Assembly (NCBI RefSeq): GCF_000162875.1
Contig: NZ_GG700631.1
Location: 110,258 to 174,257, forward strand
DNA from: Slackia exigua ATCC 700122
GTDB lineage: Bacteria; Actinomycetota; Coriobacteriia; Coriobacteriales; Eggerthellaceae
Direction: 5' to 3'
Length of the DNA stretch: 64,000 bases
Every line of letters starts with the position of its first letter. The first letter of the stretch is position 1. The translations under genes and the position numbers were made by a program. Under the pieces are notes generated by a model, which had not been told where the DNA came from, did not search any database, and saw only the letters and a list, made by a program, of their open reading frames with translations. Shown in pieces: positions 50,520-59,189 of the stretch.

Positions 50520-52010
50520 CTATGCGAAAACGTACGCGCAGGCCGTCTCCTGGGCTTGACGGCCGTTCACGTTGATGTCGCAGACGGCGTTGCCGCCCAA
50601 ACGATTGCCGCCGTGGATGCCGCCGGTCACTTCGCCTGCAGCGAACAAGCCCGGAATCGGATTGCCGTCGACATCGAGCACTTCGGCAGCGGCATTCACG
50701 CGCAGACCGCCCATGCAGTGATGGATGCCCGGCGCCACCTTGACGGCATAGTACGGAGGGTTGACCAGAGGATTCAGACTCTTCACGCGACCATAGGGAT
50801 CATCTATGCCATTGGCGATATTGTCGTTGTACGACGTGATGGCCTCGACCATAGCATCGGCAGGAACCTCCATCTTATCGGCGAGAGCGGCGAAGTCGTC
50901 AGCTATCTGGATGAGACCGCGCGCAACGAACTTCTCCTCGATGGACAGGTTGTTGTCATGGACGGACTGGTCGAACACGGCCCAGGCGAACTTGCCCGGC
51001 TGATCCCATTCGCTTGCAGACACGACATCGCGCGTACGCAGCTCATTGCCGAAGCGCTCGCCGTTCGCGTTGATGAGCACGGCGCCATCGCCGCGGATGT
51101 TCTCCGACAAGAGCGTTGCGGTCGTCTGCTCGACGGTGGGATGCACCTGAATCTCTCCGATATCCACCAGATCGGCACCGATGGCCTGGGAAAAGACGAT
51201 GCCGTCGCCCTGGGTTCCCGGCTGGTTCGTAGTCACTGCATCGATAAGCTCGGGACGATACTGGGCGAGCATCTCATGATTCGCGCCGAATCCGCCGGTT
51301 GCGACGATGACCGCCTTGCACGCATACACAATGGGAATCCCGTTAGGATTCGTCGCACGTACACCCGAGATCTTCCCGGCATCGTCGACCATAAGCTCCT
51401 CGACCTTGGTATTGCAGATCGCGCTGATGCCGCGTTGACGGCACTGTTCAGTCATGCCTTTGACGATGTACTTGCCGACAGCCTCGCCAGTCTCAGGACG
51501 ATGTATGCGCTTGACGCTCGCACCGCCCGAGGTGCCGAGTTTCGAGAGCGTGATGCCCATGCTGTCGAGCCAGTCGATGGCATCGCTCGAGTTCTCGCAC
51601 ATATGGCGGATCAAGTCGAGGTTGCCCTTTTCGTGCCCGCCTTTGTACGTGTCGCTCACCATGAGATCGACGCTGTCTTCGATGCCCTCGGCGGCTTGGA
51701 ATTTCGTGCAGCACGCATTCATGCCTCCCTCGGCGAAACACGTGTTGCCGCCCGCCACAGGCATCTTCTCAAGCAAACAGACGCGTGCGCCCTGATCGGT
51801 CGCACCGACCGCAGCAGCCATGCCCGCACCGCCGGCCCCGATGACCACGATATCGAATTCGCCGCCGTCGATCTCGGTCGACGCCGCCTCATCCTCGAGG
51901 CTGCGCGGATTCCCGCAGCCTGAAAGCCCGAAAGCCATCGTGCCTATGCCGGCGACGAACGCGCTGCCGAGAAACGAGCGTCTCGTGACGCCCCTCTTCA
52001 TTTCAGCCAT
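50520..52010 (-). CDS. Tat-exported fumarate-reductase-like flavoprotein
   Basis: Encodes 496 residues. VTRRSFLGSAF is a twin-arginine signal with a possible lipobox (GLSGC). The FAD site is FDIVVIGAGGAGMAAAVG. Active-site pieces match flavocytochrome c fumarate reductases: ERFGNELRTRDVV with the proton-shuttling Arg, HHCMGGL, and the terminal GGIHGGNRLGGNAVCDINVN. There is no FMN_bind domain. It is encoded 14 bp after a membrane multihaem cytochrome, so electrons probably pass from the quinone pool through the cytochrome to this reductase on the outer face. The substrate could be fumarate or another enoate. Confidence 0.92.
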   Translation of the reverse strand: MAEMKRGVTRRSFLGSAFVAGIGTMAFGLSGCGNPRSLEDEAASTEIDGGEFDIVVIGAGGAGMAAAVGATDQGARVCLLEKMPVAGGNTCFAEGGMNACCTKFQAAEGIEDSVDLMVSDTYKGGHEKGNLDLIRHMCENSSDAIDWLDSMGITLSKLGTSGGASVKRIHRPETGEAVGKYIVKGMTEQCRQRGISAICNTKVEELMVDDAGKISGVRATNPNGIPIVYACKAVIVATGGFGANHEMLAQYRPELIDAVTTNQPGTQGDGIVFSQAIGADLVDIGEIQVHPTVEQTTATLLSENIRGDGAVLINANGERFGNELRTRDVVSASEWDQPGKFAWAVFDQSVHDNNLSIEEKFVARGLIQIADDFAALADKMEVPADAMVEAITSYNDNIANGIDDPYGRVKSLNPLVNPPYYAVKVAPGIHHCMGGLRVNAAAEVLDVDGNPIPGLFAAGEVTGGIHGGNRLGGNAVCDINVNGRQAQETACAYVFA

Positions 52011-52024
52011 GATTCCCTCCCCTG

Positions 52025-52651
52025 CTACTTCTCTTGACGATACGGAATGCTCGCCCAGCCCTCAGGCACGTTCTCGGCGGCCTGGTAGTGGCATTCGGAG
52101 CACACCATCACGGACTGATCGTGCATCTTGTGGCAGCTGCCGCATTCGGTCACGCCATGCTCGGTGAAATCATGCGGGTTCCACGCCATGCTCGAGGTCT
52201 TTTCCCTCAGTTGATCCAGATCCATGTTGTGACAGCTTTCGTTCAGGCAGAATTCTTGCGTGGCGAACTCTTCGCTACGCGGCACGAGGTTGCCGCTCGC
52301 CTCATCGTAGGCATAATCGCCCGTCACCCAATGGCCCGCCTCCTTGACCTGCTGATCCAGCTTAGCCGGATGGCAGTCGAGGCAGCTCTTGCCCGCAAGC
52401 TTATGCACGTGGGCGAGCTGGGTGCCGTCATCGTTGCAGTAGCTTGCCACGTACGAGTCCATCGGCGTATGGCAGATGGCGTTGCAGAATGTCGGCTGCT
52501 CGTGCCAAACGGCGAAGCCTCCTATCGCCGCGACGATCACGGCCGCCACCACGCCGATCGCGATCGCGCGTTTCCTCTTAGCCGCAGGCGCCTTCGCTTT
52601 CGCGGAATCATGGCCGGAGGGCCCGTGCCCGTCCTCATGGATTTCGCCCAT
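52025..52651 (-). CDS. Membrane-anchored pentahaem cytochrome c (NrfH/NapC-like)
   Basis: Encodes 208 residues. One membrane helix (about 27-49) anchors an extracytoplasmic domain with five potential haem c sites: CNAICH (CX3CH), CLDCH, CLNESCH (CX4CH), CGSCH and CSECH. Two are non-canonical in spacing. The size and anchor resemble NrfH/NapC-type quinol oxidases or cytochrome c3-like subunits of fumarate reductase. GGAAGGAGAAAG lies upstream. It is the first gene of the operon with the flavoprotein at 50520 and probably feeds it electrons. Confidence 0.9.
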   Translation of the reverse strand: MGEIHEDGHGPSGHDSAKAKAPAAKRKRAIAIGVVAAVIVAAIGGFAVWHEQPTFCNAICHTPMDSYVASYCNDDGTQLAHVHKLAGKSCLDCHPAKLDQQVKEAGHWVTGDYAYDEASGNLVPRSEEFATQEFCLNESCHNMDLDQLREKTSSMAWNPHDFTEHGVTECGSCHKMHDQSVMVCSECHYQAAENVPEGWASIPYRQEK

Positions 52652-52891
52652 GGTCTTTCTCCTTCCTCGTCCCCCTGCGGCCGGAATCCCCTTCGCCCGT
52701 CCGCTCGATACCGTTCAGCTTAGAGGGGCAACGCAGCGGCCTGCACGCCCGAAAGGGGTGGTTTGCAGCTCTGACAGGGTGGAATGCAAACCGCCCCAAG
52801 GAGTTTGATGCGAAAGGGCAAGACCTGCCAACGTGCTCCGCATGCCAAGAAGCAAGCTGCTTCTGATTTTTCTCGAAATATCCTTGCGTTT

Positions 52892-52943
52892 AAAGTTAAC
52901 GTTGTTAACATTACTGACAGCCGGCAAAGTTTACGTTGTTAAC
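52892..52943. promoter_or_regulatory. Tandem operators of the ABC-2 exporter operon
   Basis: AAAGTTAACGTTGTTAAC (52892-52909) and AAAGTTTACGTTGTTAAC (52926-52943) differ at one base and start 34 bp apart. Each contains the pseudo-palindrome GTTAAC-GTT-GTTAAC or close to it. They flank the likely promoter and end 20 bp before the ATPase start. They are probable sites for the TetR protein encoded at 54665. The remaining 312-bp gap (52652-52963) shows no gene. Confidence 0.65.
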
Positions 52944-52963
52944 TCTAAGAGAAAGAAGCCGCC

Positions 52964-53893
52964 ATGCAAACGGAACGCAAGACGCCTCTCATTGATCTAA
53001 AGGGCGTGAGCAAATCCTTCGGAACGCACCGAGTCCTCGAAAGCGTCGACCTCAAGGTTCATTCTGGACAAGTGCTAGGCCTGCTCGGAAGGAACGGGGC
53101 AGGCAAATCAACGCTCATCGACATCATGTGCGGAATGCTCGCCGCGGATGCAGGGAAGGTCTCGATCTGCGGATGCAATCCCGCAAGCCGTCCGGCGAGA
53201 AAACTCATAGGGTGCGCGCCCCAGGACATCGGCGTCTATCCCGATTTGACGGTACGACAAAACCTTGCCTGCTACGGAGCGATCGAGGGGCTCTCCCGTC
53301 GAAAGTCCCTCGAACGAGCGCAAGAGGTCATGAAGCTCCTCGGAATCGAAGAGCAGGCACGCCAGAATGCGCGCAACCTGTCCGGCGGCCAGCGCCGCCG
53401 TCTCCATGCAGGCATGGCGATCATGCATAAGCCGCGCGTGGTATTCATGGACGAACCCACCGTGGGCGCGGACGTCGAGGCTCGCTCCAGGCTCCTCAAG
53501 ACGGTTCGCGCGCTCGCCGACGAGGGCGCTGCGGTAGTCTACACAAGCCATTACCTCGCTGAATTCGAGGAACTCGGTGCAGACATAGCTGTGCTCAACG
53601 ACGGCCGCATCGTTGCATCCGGCACGTTGGATGGAATCGTCCGGAAGCATGCAAGAGCATCTGTCGTGGTGAAGTTCGCCGGATCCTCGCCGGCGATTCC
53701 CGGCTGGAAGGCGGCCGCCGAAGGCATCCAACCCGTCGAAGAACCCACCGATCCGGGCCGCGCGATTGCCGACCTCCTTGCGAATCCGGCGGCAAGAGGC
53801 CTGAAAGTGGACGACATCCGGATAGAAAAAGCGAATCTGCAAAGCGCCTACCTCGCCATCATCGGAGAAAAGGAGGTCGACGATGCAGCTTAA
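52964..53893 (+). CDS. ABC-2 type exporter ATPase
   Basis: Encodes 309 residues. Walker A is LLGRNGAGKSTLID, the Q-loop IGCAPQDIGVYPDLTVRQN, the signature LSGGQRRRLHAGMAI, Walker B VVFMDEPTVGAD and the switch VYTSHYLAE. It has a C-terminal extension of about 85 residues, as in daunorubicin/bacitracin-type exporters (DrrA-like). It overlaps the permease gene by 11 bp. With the TetR gene it makes a self-regulated export operon, probably for a drug, lipid or antimicrobial peptide. Confidence 0.92.
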   Translation: MQTERKTPLIDLKGVSKSFGTHRVLESVDLKVHSGQVLGLLGRNGAGKSTLIDIMCGMLAADAGKVSICGCNPASRPARKLIGCAPQDIGVYPDLTVRQNLACYGAIEGLSRRKSLERAQEVMKLLGIEEQARQNARNLSGGQRRRLHAGMAIMHKPRVVFMDEPTVGADVEARSRLLKTVRALADEGAAVVYTSHYLAEFEELGADIAVLNDGRIVASGTLDGIVRKHARASVVVKFAGSSPAIPGWKAAAEGIQPVEEPTDPGRAIADLLANPAARGLKVDDIRIEKANLQSAYLAIIGEKEVDDAA

Positions 53894-54656
53894 ACGCTTC
53901 GCCGCGGTCGTCCGGCTCAACCTCCTCCTGCAGCTCAGAAATCCGACCATCACCCTGCTCATGACCGTCATCCCGCTCGTCATGGTTCCCTTCATGGAAC
54001 CCGCGTTCAAATCCATGCTTCTTGCGGATGGCTACACCGAGGCAACCGGTGTAGAGCAGGCAGTGCCGTCCATGGCCGTCCTCTTTGCGTTTCTAGCGGT
54101 GCAAACCGTCATCCAGTCGTTCTTCCACGAACGAACCTGGGGAACGTGGCCGCGCCTTGAGATGTCTGCCACCTCATCCGGGACGCTGCTCATGGGAAAG
54201 GCCCTCGTCGCCTACCTTATCCAGTCCCTGCAGGCCGTCGCCGTCATTGTTTTGGGAATGACCCTCTTCGGGTTCCGCCCTGCGGGCGGCGTCGGTGCCT
54301 TGCTCGTCGTCGTGCTGGCGTTTTCGGCGGTCCTCGCCGCACTCGGCGTGGCGATAGCCCTCGTAACGCCGTCGGAGGAGGTCGGCCTATCGCTGTCGAA
54401 CGTCATCGGGATGCTGGCAGCAGGTGTTGGCGGATCGTTCTGCACGGTCTCGAACTTTCCCGACTGGGCCCAGTCGATCGCTCGGCTTTCTCCCGCATAC
54501 TGGGCGCTTAACGCCTCGCATGCCGTGAGCCTGGACGGAGCATCGGTGGCAGACATTCTGCCGCAGCTCGGGATGCTTGCGGTCTTTCTTGTCGCCATCG
54601 TCTTCGTCGTGGTGATACGCTGTCTGACCAAGAAAGGCGATTCGACACGAGGTTAG
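53883..54656 (+). CDS. ABC-2 type exporter permease
   Basis: Encodes 257 residues with six membrane helices in the DrrB-like layout. An N-terminal amphipathic helix (KRFAAVVRLNLLLQLRNP) is followed by the external region AFKSMLLADGYTEATGVEQA, then EVGLSLSNVIGMLAAGVGGS and PDWAQSIARLSPAYWALNAS, which match the ABC2_membrane tail. It pairs with the ATPase encoded upstream. The TetR gene begins eight bases after its stop, so the three genes are one operon. Confidence 0.9.
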   Translation: MQLKRFAAVVRLNLLLQLRNPTITLLMTVIPLVMVPFMEPAFKSMLLADGYTEATGVEQAVPSMAVLFAFLAVQTVIQSFFHERTWGTWPRLEMSATSSGTLLMGKALVAYLIQSLQAVAVIVLGMTLFGFRPAGGVGALLVVVLAFSAVLAALGVAIALVTPSEEVGLSLSNVIGMLAAGVGGSFCTVSNFPDWAQSIARLSPAYWALNASHAVSLDGASVADILPQLGMLAVFLVAIVFVVVIRCLTKKGDSTRG

Positions 54657-54664
54657 GAAACGAT

Positions 54665-55411
54665 ATGCCGGAACGCACGGGGGCTTCCGTCCGCGCCCAT
54701 TCGCTGTCGCGAAGCAAAATCATTTCGGCTGCTCTGAAGATGGTGGACGAAGAGGGCCTGAACGCTCTATCGTTCCGCTCTCTCGGCAAGCGCCTCGGCG
54801 TGTCTCAGACGGCGTTCTACCGTCACGTCCCCGACAAAGCGGCCCTCCTCGATGGCGTCTCGGAAGAGATATGGCGTGAAGTCCTCGAAGGCTTCCCCAG
54901 CAAAACGACGAATAAGGACGGCACCGCCGTAGGATGGCGGGAAATCATGCGCGACTACGCCCGTGCGCTTCACGACGCGCTTCTGGCGCATCCGAATGCA
55001 GTCGAGCTCGTCCTCACGCATCCCATCTCAACCCCAGGACAGTTTTCGCTCATCGCGAAGGCGCTCTCCGCGTTTGATTCGGCGCAGCTCGTGCATCCCG
55101 ACGACATGCTGGCACTCATCACCGTCGTCACCGTCTACACGACGGGCTTTTCGGCAGCAGAGGTGGCCCCTCCTGCCGGCGGAGAAGCGGGCCGTCCATC
55201 GTCGGGATTCGACGAAGCCCTCCCCTTGATGGCAAGGGACGACCGCCAGGCCCTCGAAGCCCTGGTCGGACAGGTCATGATCGGACAATGGAATCTCTCG
55301 GAGCAGTTCGAGGTCGGTCTAGAAGCCATGCTCGGCGGCTGGGGGAACCGACGGAACGCTGCGGCAAGATCTCCTGAAGGAATTTCGGAACGCGCAGGCG
55401 CATGCGGATGA
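54665..55411 (+). CDS. TetR-family regulator of the ABC-2 exporter
   Basis: Encodes 248 residues. The helix-turn-helix FRSLGKRLGVSQTAFYRHVP (about 38-57) and the preceding KIISAALKMVDEEGLNALSF are closest to the TetR/TetR_C-type (class TetR_C_1) proteins, whose core reads AALxLLDxxGLxALSxRxLAxxLGV. TAGGAAACGAT precedes the start. It is the last gene of the exporter operon and is expected to bind the tandem GTTAAC-type sites at 52892-52943, releasing them when the exported compound is present. Confidence 0.9.
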   Translation: MPERTGASVRAHSLSRSKIISAALKMVDEEGLNALSFRSLGKRLGVSQTAFYRHVPDKAALLDGVSEEIWREVLEGFPSKTTNKDGTAVGWREIMRDYARALHDALLAHPNAVELVLTHPISTPGQFSLIAKALSAFDSAQLVHPDDMLALITVVTVYTTGFSAAEVAPPAGGEAGRPSSGFDEALPLMARDDRQALEALVGQVMIGQWNLSEQFEVGLEAMLGGWGNRRNAAARSPEGISERAGACG

Positions 55412-55443
55412 AATCCGCTGAGCGATGTCGCCTTGAAACGCAA

Positions 55444-55471
55444 GAACCCGCCTGACGACTCAGGCGGGTTC
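55444..55471 (-). terminator. Terminator of tRNA-Arg
   Basis: GAACCCGCCTGA (55444-55455) and TCAGGCGGGTTC (55460-55471) form a perfect 12-bp stem with a 4-nt loop. On the minus strand a T-rich stretch (TTGCGTTT) follows. It is 15 bp downstream of the tRNA and may also end the exporter operon on the plus strand. Confidence 0.75.
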
Positions 55472-55485
55472 GCATGGATTCCGAA

Positions 55486-55561
55486 TGGTGCCCCTGGCAG
55501 GATTCGAACCTGTGGCTTTCTGCTCCGGAGGCAGACGCTCTATCCCCTGAGCTACAGGGGC
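55486..55561 (-). tRNA. tRNA-Arg (CCG)
   Basis: A 76-nt cloverleaf with encoded CCA. The acceptor GCCCCTG pairs with CAGGGGC and has discriminator A. The D-arm is GCTC/GAGC, the anticodon stem TCTGC/GCAGA, and the loop CTCCGGA gives anticodon CCG. The T-loop is TTCGAAT. The outermost T-stem pair is an A-C mismatch. It reads CGG codons. Confidence 0.95.
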
Positions 55562-55623
55562 ACGTAGAATGGATGTCGGTTATTATACGACATCTTGCAT
55601 GCATGCGACGGATGGGGAAACCG

Positions 55624-56940
55624 ATGCTTGAAGAACTCACCATAGAGCGGCTGTCCTACGGAGACGAAGCCGTGGCGCACCTGAGCGACGGGCGCGTGGC
55701 TTTCATCGAGGGCGCCTGCCCGGGCGACCGCGTGCGCGTGGATATCACCGAAGGTAAAGAACGCTTCGTGCGCGGACATGTGACGGATATCATCGAAGCA
55801 TCCCCCGATCGCGTCGACCCACGCGCACCCTTCGAGATCGAATGCGGAACCTGCGGCTGGCAGCTCGTCGCCTACGAGCGTCAGCTCGTCGAAAAACGCG
55901 ACAACATCGTCGCGCAGCTTGTCAAAGTGGCGCATGTCGATGCGGAGCGCGCCCAGAGCATCGTCGCACCCTGCATTCCGAGCGATCGACCGTGGGGGTA
56001 TCGCAACAAGCTCGAATTCGCCTGCGCGACCGACGCCTCGGGCTTCACGATGGGATACCATCGCAAAGGCGCCGACGGTATCGTATCGCCCAAGGAATTC
56101 CCCCTGGGATCGCACGCGCTCGCGAAGGCGCCGAAGGCCGTCCGCGGTGCGCTGCGCTTCCTTGCGGGCAGCAACGACCTGGGCATCTACCGCGTCGGTA
56201 TCCGAGGGTCGATGCGCACGAAATCGCTCGAGGTAGCGCTCTGGACCGAAGGCGGCAACTTCCCGCGCGTCGCCGTGGCGGGCACGCTTGCACGCGCCCT
56301 CAAGGCGTCGAGCATCGTGCGCGTGGCGACCGGCGGCCCTCAGGGCGCACGCAAGGTCAAGGGCGTGGAAGTGCTTCACGGAACCGGGTATTGGAAAGAA
56401 CGCCTCTGCCAACAGTCATTCAAGATTACGGCGCCGTCTTTCTTCCAAGTGAACACCGAGCAGGCGGAACGACTTGTGGAAACGACGCTCGAAGCGCTCG
56501 ACGTGCGCGAAGGAGACGAGGTGGCCGACCTCTACTGCGGCGTCGGCACCTTCACCATCCCGCTCGCGCGCACGGGCGCCCATGTCTACGGCGTGGAGAG
56601 CTACTCGTCAAGCGTGCGCGACCTGCGGCGCGTAGCCGAGGAGACGGAACTCGATATCGACGTCATCGGCGGCGATGCCGCGCGCGAGCTGCCGATGCTT
56701 GGGCATCTCGACGCCGTGCTCGTCGACCCGCCGCGCGCAGGGCTCGACGCATCGCTCGTGAAGAGCATCGCCGAAGCGGGTCCGACGAAAGTCGCGTACG
56801 TGAGCTGCGATCCCGCCACCTGGGCGCGCGACGTCGCGCGCTTCGAGGCGCAAGGCTACGAACTCACACGCGCGACGCCCGTCGATCTCTTCCCTCAGAC
56901 CTATCATGTGGAGACGACGAGCCTCTTGATCCGAAAGTAA
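55624..56940 (+). CDS. RlmD/TrmA-family RNA (uracil-5-)-methyltransferase
   Basis: Encodes 438 residues from ATG 55624 (GGGGA upstream; 55612 and 55603 are alternatives). An N-terminal TRAM domain (LTIERLSYGDEAVAHLSDGR) and a reduced cysteine motif (IECGTCGWQLVAYERQ) precede the SAM domain DLYCGVGTFTIPLA. The DPPRAGLD loop and the catalytic nucleophile VSCDPATWARD complete it. The family makes m5U in 23S rRNA or tRNA through a covalent Cys adduct. Only CGxC remains of the four-cysteine iron-sulphur motif of Escherichia coli RlmD. Closer relatives are annotated generally as class I RNA methyltransferases. Confidence 0.9.
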   Translation: MLEELTIERLSYGDEAVAHLSDGRVAFIEGACPGDRVRVDITEGKERFVRGHVTDIIEASPDRVDPRAPFEIECGTCGWQLVAYERQLVEKRDNIVAQLVKVAHVDAERAQSIVAPCIPSDRPWGYRNKLEFACATDASGFTMGYHRKGADGIVSPKEFPLGSHALAKAPKAVRGALRFLAGSNDLGIYRVGIRGSMRTKSLEVALWTEGGNFPRVAVAGTLARALKASSIVRVATGGPQGARKVKGVEVLHGTGYWKERLCQQSFKITAPSFFQVNTEQAERLVETTLEALDVREGDEVADLYCGVGTFTIPLARTGAHVYGVESYSSSVRDLRRVAEETELDIDVIGGDAARELPMLGHLDAVLVDPPRAGLDASLVKSIAEAGPTKVAYVSCDPATWARDVARFEAQGYELTRATPVDLFPQTYHVETTSLLIRK

Positions 56941-56984
56941 GCGACGAAGGGTCGGCGGCATCGAGGCCGCAACCAAACGCAAGG

Positions 56985-57020
56985 ATGCGGGCGCACCGAA
57001 AAGACTCGTTACGCCCGCAT
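56985..57020 (+). terminator. Terminator after the RNA methyltransferase
   Basis: ATGCGGGCG (56985-56993) and CGCCCGCAT (57012-57020) pair perfectly around an 18-nt loop, followed by TTCATT. It sits between the convergent methyltransferase and flavoprotein genes. Confidence 0.6.
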
Positions 57021-57111
57021 TTCATTGGAAGATCCGACCTTGGCCTTCAAACGATCTTCGCCTTCGAATGGTCCGGCTGCAAATCCGACCGACAAGCCTT
57101 AGCCGATCCTC

Positions 57112-58752
57112 CTACGCGATTCCAAGGCAGCTGCGCACTGAAATACGTCCGAATGCGCAGCATTCTCCCAGGTTGCCGCCGCCGTTGTACATGTTGCACC
57201 ACACGCTGCCGAACTCTCCCGCGCTGAACAGGTGAGGAACGGGCTCGCCGTAAAGATCTATGATCTGTCCTTTTTCGTTGCGACGGGGGCCGCCGTCGGT
57301 GTTGAGCATCGTCGCGGAACAGTGGCATGCATAGAACGGCGCCTTTTTGATCGGGGTCAGCGTGTCGGCAGGACGATGGAAGTACGGGTCGTTGCCGGCA
57401 TCGCATGCATCGTTCCACTGGTTGATGGTGGTCACGAGTTCGGAAGGCACCATCCCCAGCTTGCCCGCAAGATCCTCGACGGTATCGGCGGAAAAGCCAT
57501 AGCCTTCGCCCGCCGGATCGAACGCAGGGGCGATCTCGTCGGCCATCATGCCCGCATAGCCATCGGCATCCAGGATATACCAGGTGGTTTCCGGCATGGG
57601 CAGATGAGGCCACTCGCCGCCGAACTGCATATGCCCGTGGCGCGAACCGACATTGGTCTCGAGCGTCATATCGCTCATCGTCGACCAGTCGATTTCATGG
57701 TCGGAGTCCCAATCCATGAAGAAACGGCGGCCGGCGGTCGACACCGTGATGCCGTACTTCTTGGGCGTACGCATCGTCACATCCGTGCCATCGATCGGGG
57801 AAACGCTGGTCCAGAATCCGGCGCAGCTGTTCATATGCCACATATCGGTACCGATGCGAGCGCAGATGTAATGGCAGTCGCCTTCATTCATCCGTCCGGC
57901 GATCGGACGTGCCGTGGTGCCCGAAAGGTAGTCGGCGCGCATCTGCGCATTGTTCTCGAAGCCTCCGCAGCACATCACGACGCCCTTGCGCGCCTTGATG
58001 TAGTACGTCTTGTCGTCGAGATCGTATACGCCGCCGACGACCTCCTTGCTGGCAGGATCCTGCACGAGGGCGGTCAGGCGCGCACCGAGCTTGTGGTCGA
58101 TGACGTCGGAGCGGTCTTGAACGATGCCGTGCAGGAATTTGATGACGTGGTCGTTCTTCTCGCCCTTGAACCACAGGACACCCAGGTTGTATGCGTCGGG
58201 AAGCTCGGCGTACTCGGGATAGCAGGTTGCGCCGCTCCCATCGACGAAATGCTCCTCGAACATGACGTCGTCGGCGTTGAAGCCGGGCAGCGATTCGAGC
58301 CAGGTGCGATTCTCGTGGATGCCGGCCGCAAAGGCGTCGAGCACGGCATCGGGCGTATTGTCCATCGTGCCGCGAAGCTCGTAAAGATACCTGCGGAAGC
58401 CTTCGGCATGGTCGTCGTCGGTCCACAAAACGCGGCCTGCGGAAAACGGGCTGTCGCCCGAACCGGTCGGATTCGTGCCCTTCTCGAGAATGACGCACGA
58501 CGCCCCATCGCCCTCCTGGGCGACGGTGATCGCAGAAGCCATGCCGGCAAGGCCGCCGCCCACGATGAAAACGTCAGTCTCTTCGTCCCACGAAATATCC
58601 TCGATCGACTGAGCGTCGTTGTTCTTGTTGGCCGTCTTCGGCGCGCATCCGCCGAGACTTGCCGCGGCGACGCCGGCAACAAGCGTGGCGCCTGCCGCCT
58701 TGATGAACGAACGACGGCTCTGCGTAAGGTTGAGAGACGTGCTGTAATCCAT
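57112..58752 (-). CDS. Tat-exported flavoprotein reductase with atypical active site
   Basis: Encodes 546 residues. QSRRSFIKAAG is a twin-arginine signal with a lipobox (GGC). FAD binding is TDVFIVGGGLAGMASAITVA. The late region CHCSATMLNTDGGPRRN replaces the HHTMGG of fumarate reductases. The C-terminus EFGSVWCNMYNGGGNLGECC also lacks the usual HGxNRLGG. This subgroup, with an NT(D/Q)GGP motif, is common in Coriobacteriia and probably acts on bulkier substrates such as plant phenolics, steroids or amines. It has no FMN domain and no adjacent cytochrome. A membrane LuxR regulator is divergent at 59190. Confidence 0.88.
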   Translation of the reverse strand: MDYSTSLNLTQSRRSFIKAAGATLVAGVAAASLGGCAPKTANKNNDAQSIEDISWDEETDVFIVGGGLAGMASAITVAQEGDGASCVILEKGTNPTGSGDSPFSAGRVLWTDDDHAEGFRRYLYELRGTMDNTPDAVLDAFAAGIHENRTWLESLPGFNADDVMFEEHFVDGSGATCYPEYAELPDAYNLGVLWFKGEKNDHVIKFLHGIVQDRSDVIDHKLGARLTALVQDPASKEVVGGVYDLDDKTYYIKARKGVVMCCGGFENNAQMRADYLSGTTARPIAGRMNEGDCHYICARIGTDMWHMNSCAGFWTSVSPIDGTDVTMRTPKKYGITVSTAGRRFFMDWDSDHEIDWSTMSDMTLETNVGSRHGHMQFGGEWPHLPMPETTWYILDADGYAGMMADEIAPAFDPAGEGYGFSADTVEDLAGKLGMVPSELVTTINQWNDACDAGNDPYFHRPADTLTPIKKAPFYACHCSATMLNTDGGPRRNEKGQIIDLYGEPVPHLFSAGEFGSVWCNMYNGGGNLGECCAFGRISVRSCLGIA

Positions 58753-59189
58753 GGAACCCTCCTTAAATCCAGGGACCGCCCTTTTCGGTCCCTCCTTCAG
58801 GCGAAGACCTTAGCGCGAGGAGCCGCTCGCACGCACCACCCGAGACGGGGCCTTTTCATGAAAAGACACCGCCCCGAAACGGGTTGTTTTCACTAAAGCA
58901 CCAGTTCATTTCCACGAGGTAATCGCCGAAGACCCGAAGGAGCATCCGATTTCAAGAAACCCGAAGGCGCGCCCGACCGAATGCAGAACGAACGTGCCGC
59001 CGCGTTACGGGACGTGGGATGCACGCGCACCCGATCCGCGCGCCGCATACGTCTTACGCAGGAAAAGACGCGCCTCTTCCGCTGGGGCGCACCTGATCGC
59101 GTACGGGATGAGCGGTATCATGATGAAGATATTCGAACGAAGATTCCTATGCAGCGCCAGTGCGCAAAGAATTTGAAGGATGGGAATTC
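58753..59189. other. Divergent promoter region of flavoprotein/LuxR pair
   Basis: These 437 bp contain no supported gene. The perfect palindrome CTTTTCATGAAAAG lies at 58852-58865, about 100 bp before the flavoprotein start, flanked by GGGG and CCCC, and is a plausible operator for the LuxR protein. An AT-rich TTGTTTTCACTAAAG lies at about 58884-58898. Nothing notable appears nearer to the LuxR gene. Confidence 0.4.
58852..58865. promoter_or_regulatory. 14-bp palindrome CTTTTCATGAAAAG
   Basis: A perfect palindrome in the divergent gap, in otherwise GC-rich DNA. Inferred operator for the adjacent membrane LuxR regulator; not matched to a known consensus. Confidence 0.45.
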
